From positions 37,518 through 101,517 of the forward strand of contig NZ_BMMT01000019.1 of NCBI RefSeq assembly GCF_014646075.1: DNA of 64,000 nt, in the 5' to 3' direction. The stretch comes from Saccharopolyspora thermophila. GTDB taxonomy: Bacteria; Actinomycetota; Actinomycetes; Mycobacteriales; Pseudonocardiaceae. A program made the translations under genes and the position numbers. The notes beneath the pieces are model-generated. The model saw only the letters and a list, made by a program, of their open reading frames with translations. It had not been told where the DNA came from and searched no databases. Position 1 is the stretch's first letter. Every line of letters starts with the position of its first letter. Of the stretch, positions 61,373-64,000 are shown one piece after another.

Positions 61373-63604
61373 TCACGACCTCCCTGGGCGATACACCTGG
61401 GGCGCGAACCGGCGCAGTCGCAGGCTGTTCGACACCACCAGGCAGGACGACAGGGCCATCGCCGCGGCCGCGACCAGTGGGGTGAGCAAGCCCGCGGCCG
61501 CCAGCGGGATCGCGGCGACGTTGTAGCCGAAGGCCCACCCGAGGTTGCCGCGGATGGTGCGCAGCGTGGCGCGGGCGAGCCGGACGGCGTCCGGCACGGC
61601 GCCGAGGTCGTCGCGCACGAGGATGAGACCGGCCGCGTTGATCGCCACGTCGGTCCCGCTGCCGATGGCCATGCCGAGGTCCGCGGTGGCCAGCGCGGGA
61701 GCGTCGTTCACGCCGTCGCCGACCACGGCGACGACGCGGCCGCGGGCCTGCAGGTCACGCACCACGTCGACCTTCTCATCGGGCAGCCTCTCGGCGGCCA
61801 CCTCGTCGATCCCGACCTCGTCGGCCACGGCGCGGGCGGTGGCGGCGTTGTCGCCGGTGACCAGCAGCGTTCGCAGCCCGAGCCGGTGCAGCCGGGCGAC
61901 CGCGTCCCGAGCGCTGGGTTTGACCTGGTCCGCGAGCGCCAGCACCGCGACGGTCTCGCCGTCGCACCCGACGAGCACCGTGGTGCGGCCCGCCTGCTCC
62001 CACTCCCGGCGCCGCTCGTCCAGCCAGGGCGGAACCGCCTGGAACAGCGCCGGGCGACCGAGCACGATCTCGCGGCCGTCCACGCGGCCCCGCGCTCCCC
62101 TGCCCGGTTCGGCGGTGAACCGCTCGGCCTCGGGCAACGACCCGGTTTCTTTCTGCGCCAAGGCGCTGATCGCCTTGGCGACGGCATGTTCGGAGGCGTT
62201 CTCGACCGCACCCGCCCACCGCAGCACCTCGGCGCGCGCCACCCCGGGCCCGCAGTGGATGTCCACAACGGACATCCGCCCCTCGGTGACCGTGCCGGTC
62301 TTGTCCAGCACCACGGTGTCGATCGCGCGGGTCGTCTCCAGCGCCTGGTAGCCCTTGATGAAGATGCCAAGCCGCGCACCGCAGCCGGAGGCGACCATCA
62401 ATGCGGTCGGGGTGGCCAGGCCGAGCGCACAGGGGCAGGCGATGACCAGCACCGCGAGTCCCGCGGTGAACGCACGGTCAGCGTCGTCCAGGAGCCACCA
62501 CACCGACGCCGTCAGCGCGGCCAGCACGAGCACCGCGGGGACGAAGTAGCCCGAGATTCGGTCGGCGAGCCGCTGCACGGCGGCCTTGCCGGACTGCGCC
62601 TCCTCGACCAGCCGCACCATCGCGGCGAGCCTGGTGTCCGCGCCGACGCGGGTCGCCTCGACCACGAGGCGGCCGTTCAACGCCGTGGTCCCGCCGATGA
62701 CCTCGTCACCCTCGGCAACCTCGACCGGGGCGGATTCCCCGGTCATCGCGCTGCAGTCGAGCGCGCTGGCCCCGCTGACCACGCGGCCGTCGGTGGCGAC
62801 CGCACCGCCCGGTCGCACCAGGAACCGCTGCCCGACGCGCAGGTCCTCGGCCGGGATCTCGGTGCGCGAGCCGTCGTCGGACACCACCACCACGGTCTTC
62901 GCGCGCAGCTTGGCGAGCGCGCGCAGGGCGTCCCCGGCCCGGTGCTCCGCCTTGGCCTCGAAGTAGCGCCCGGCCAGCACGAACGCGGTCACCCCGGCGG
63001 CGACTTCCAGGTACAGCGCGCCTTCCGGCCGCAGCAGCAGCTCCAGCGGGGAACCCCCGGCGGGCGGTTCCTGGAAGAACATCGCGTGCACCGACCACAC
63101 CGAGGATGCGGTGATGCCCAGCGACACCAGGGTGTCCATGGAGGACGATCCGCGCCGGGCGCCGCGCCAGGCGGCTCGGTGCAACGGCCACGCCGCCCAC
63201 CCGACCACCGGCGCGGCCAGCGCGAGCAGCAGCCACTGCCAACCGGGGAACCGCACCTGCGGCATCGCGGTGCACAGGATCGACAGATCGCACAGCGGCA
63301 CCGTGAGCACCAGTGCCACGACGAGCCGCCGCCACAGCCCGCGCGCGCGGTCGCCCCGCACCACCTGCGTGCGCTGGTCCACGACCTGCGCCTCGTAGCC
63401 GGCGTCCCGCACGGTCTGCACCAGCAGCGAGTCGTCGCTGCCTGCCGGGACGAGCACGCTGGCCCGCCCGGTGGCGAAGTTGACGCCCGCCCGCACCCCG
63501 TCGAGCTTGTTGAGCTTGCGCTCCACCCGCGCTGCGCACGCGGCGCAGGTCATGCCCTCCACCACCAGCTCGACGCGGCGCGTCGTCTCGGCCGTTGCCG
63601 TCAC
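61373..63604 (-). CDS. Copper-translocating P-type ATPase
   Basis: A 743-residue P1B ATPase. One N-terminal heavy-metal domain (GMTCAACAARVE, C20 and C23), eight membrane helices, actuator loop (MTGESAPVEV), transport motif C390-P-C392, phosphorylation D434 (DKTGT), the SEHAVAKAI motif and GDGVNDAPAL. CPC with late YN and MSS residues (FGYNVAAIPLA, ALSSCLVVSNS) indicates Cu(I) export. The GTG at 63604 follows AAGGGACCGAGG. It is probably first in a copper operon with the PepSY and DUF5134 genes. Confidence 0.92.
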   Translation of the reverse strand: MTATAETTRRVELVVEGMTCAACAARVERKLNKLDGVRAGVNFATGRASVLVPAGSDDSLLVQTVRDAGYEAQVVDQRTQVVRGDRARGLWRRLVVALVLTVPLCDLSILCTAMPQVRFPGWQWLLLALAAPVVGWAAWPLHRAAWRGARRGSSSMDTLVSLGITASSVWSVHAMFFQEPPAGGSPLELLLRPEGALYLEVAAGVTAFVLAGRYFEAKAEHRAGDALRALAKLRAKTVVVVSDDGSRTEIPAEDLRVGQRFLVRPGGAVATDGRVVSGASALDCSAMTGESAPVEVAEGDEVIGGTTALNGRLVVEATRVGADTRLAAMVRLVEEAQSGKAAVQRLADRISGYFVPAVLVLAALTASVWWLLDDADRAFTAGLAVLVIACPCALGLATPTALMVASGCGARLGIFIKGYQALETTRAIDTVVLDKTGTVTEGRMSVVDIHCGPGVARAEVLRWAGAVENASEHAVAKAISALAQKETGSLPEAERFTAEPGRGARGRVDGREIVLGRPALFQAVPPWLDERRREWEQAGRTTVLVGCDGETVAVLALADQVKPSARDAVARLHRLGLRTLLVTGDNAATARAVADEVGIDEVAAERLPDEKVDVVRDLQARGRVVAVVGDGVNDAPALATADLGMAIGSGTDVAINAAGLILVRDDLGAVPDAVRLARATLRTIRGNLGWAFGYNVAAIPLAAAGLLTPLVAAAAMALSSCLVVSNSLRLRRFAPQVYRPGRS

Positions 63605-63812
63605 CCTCGGTCCCTTTCGTTCTGGACACGTCACCGAGGAAGTCGTCCAGAACCACCCGGAAGTTCCCGCGGGAGGCGAGCCGGGTGCGCGGGACGCGCC
63701 CAATGTGTCAACTGTGGACGGAGGCGCGGGAGACCAGGTGCTGCCGCAGGGCTGACCTCAGCCTGGCCGCGGGCGACGCGAAGGCAACACACACCCGGAG
63801 GCGCATGACACG

Positions 63813-63853
63813 CTGCGGTCCAAGAGGCCACGTCGATGGCTCCTGGACCGCAG
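63813..63853. repeat. 10-bp inverted repeat between ahcY and the copper ATPase
   Basis: CTGCGGTCCA (63813-63822) and TGGACCGCAG (63844-63853), a perfect stem with a 21-base loop, 23 bases downstream of the ahcY stop. Likely a transcription terminator for ahcY; a regulator site is the alternative. Confidence 0.5.
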
Positions 63854-63876
63854 GTCCCGCCTCGGGCGGCGATCGG

Positions 63877-64000
63877 TCAGTAGCGGTAGTGGTCGGGCTT
63901 GTACGGGCCGTCCACATCCACCCCGATGTAGGCCGCCTGCTCCTTGGTCAACCGGGTCAACTTCACCCCCAACGCATCCAGATGCAACCGCGCCACCTTC
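63877..64000 (-). CDS. ahcY: Adenosylhomocysteinase, C-terminal end (partial)
   Basis: The last 40 codons of a gene that runs off the window: [20 protein letters not shown], then [20 protein letters not shown] and stop. This is the diagnostic C-terminus of S-adenosylhomocysteine hydrolase, including the NAD-contacting KPDHYRY. The enzyme splits S-adenosylhomocysteine to adenosine and homocysteine. The start lies outside the window. Confidence 0.95.
   Translation of the reverse strand, partial: KVARLHLDALGVKLTRLTKEQAAYIGVDVDGPYKPDHYRY

Overview
The window is high-GC DNA of an actinomycete. Strong G/C bias at third codon positions, frequent GTG/TTG starts, ATGA-type gene overlaps, probable leaderless genes, a NsrR-type Rrf2 regulator and a PqqA/MSMEG_3727-type PQQ module point to Pseudonocardiales, perhaps Amycolatopsis. 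That placement is inference. I saw no rRNA, tRNA, CRISPR array or complete insertion sequence.

Left part (1-23,000). A TetR regulator faces a three-subunit molybdenum hydroxylase operon of the PaoABC/YagTSR type (864-4433), with two 22-bp operator-like palindromes between them. Next is a terpenoid-type biosynthetic cluster (4533-14755): a TauD/TfdA dioxygenase, an O-methyltransferase, then five tightly coupled genes on the minus strand (HisC-like aminotransferase, polyprenyl synthase, UbiA prenyltransferase, squalene-cyclase-like protein, FAD monooxygenase), and a separate glycosyltransferase/FkbM methyltransferase pair. The methyltransferase and the five-gene operon share a promoter-like sequence with identical spacing. 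At 15099-18436 a glycogen-debranching-like enzyme and a GT4 glycosyltransferase lie behind a perfect CIRCE heat-shock operator and a perfect CRP-type palindrome. Then come a small membrane protein, a zinc alcohol dehydrogenase, a DsbA-family protein and a second polyprenyl synthase.

Middle part (23,500-44,400). A PQQ module holds a cupredoxin-like partner, an alcohol dehydrogenase with the lanthanide-type Asp, pqqA and pqqC. It is followed by a CaCA-type exchanger. A GntR-controlled catabolic operon (enolase superfamily, SDR, GH13) converges on an MFS / Gfo-Idh-MocA / DegT aminotransferase operon that suggests amino-sugar or aminocyclitol synthesis. After a small secreted six-cysteine protein lies a complete acetoin dehydrogenase operon (acoX-acoA-acoB-acoC) with an AcoR-like regulator, then a DUF5996 protein.

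Right part (44,500-64,000). This holds a LexA-family protein, a NsrR-like regulator, a cysteine-desulfurase-like enzyme, an NAD kinase, two divergent small low-complexity genes (one Trp/Gly-rich, one Gly/Asp-rich) each with its own strong hairpin terminator, a broken CtpI-like P-type ATPase gene, a PAS-GGDEF-EAL protein, a metallo-beta-lactamase-fold protein, a VOC protein, a decayed matC-type permease, an aquaglyceroporin, a copper module (copper P-type ATPase, PepSY membrane protein, DUF5134) and the 3' end of ahcY running off the edge.
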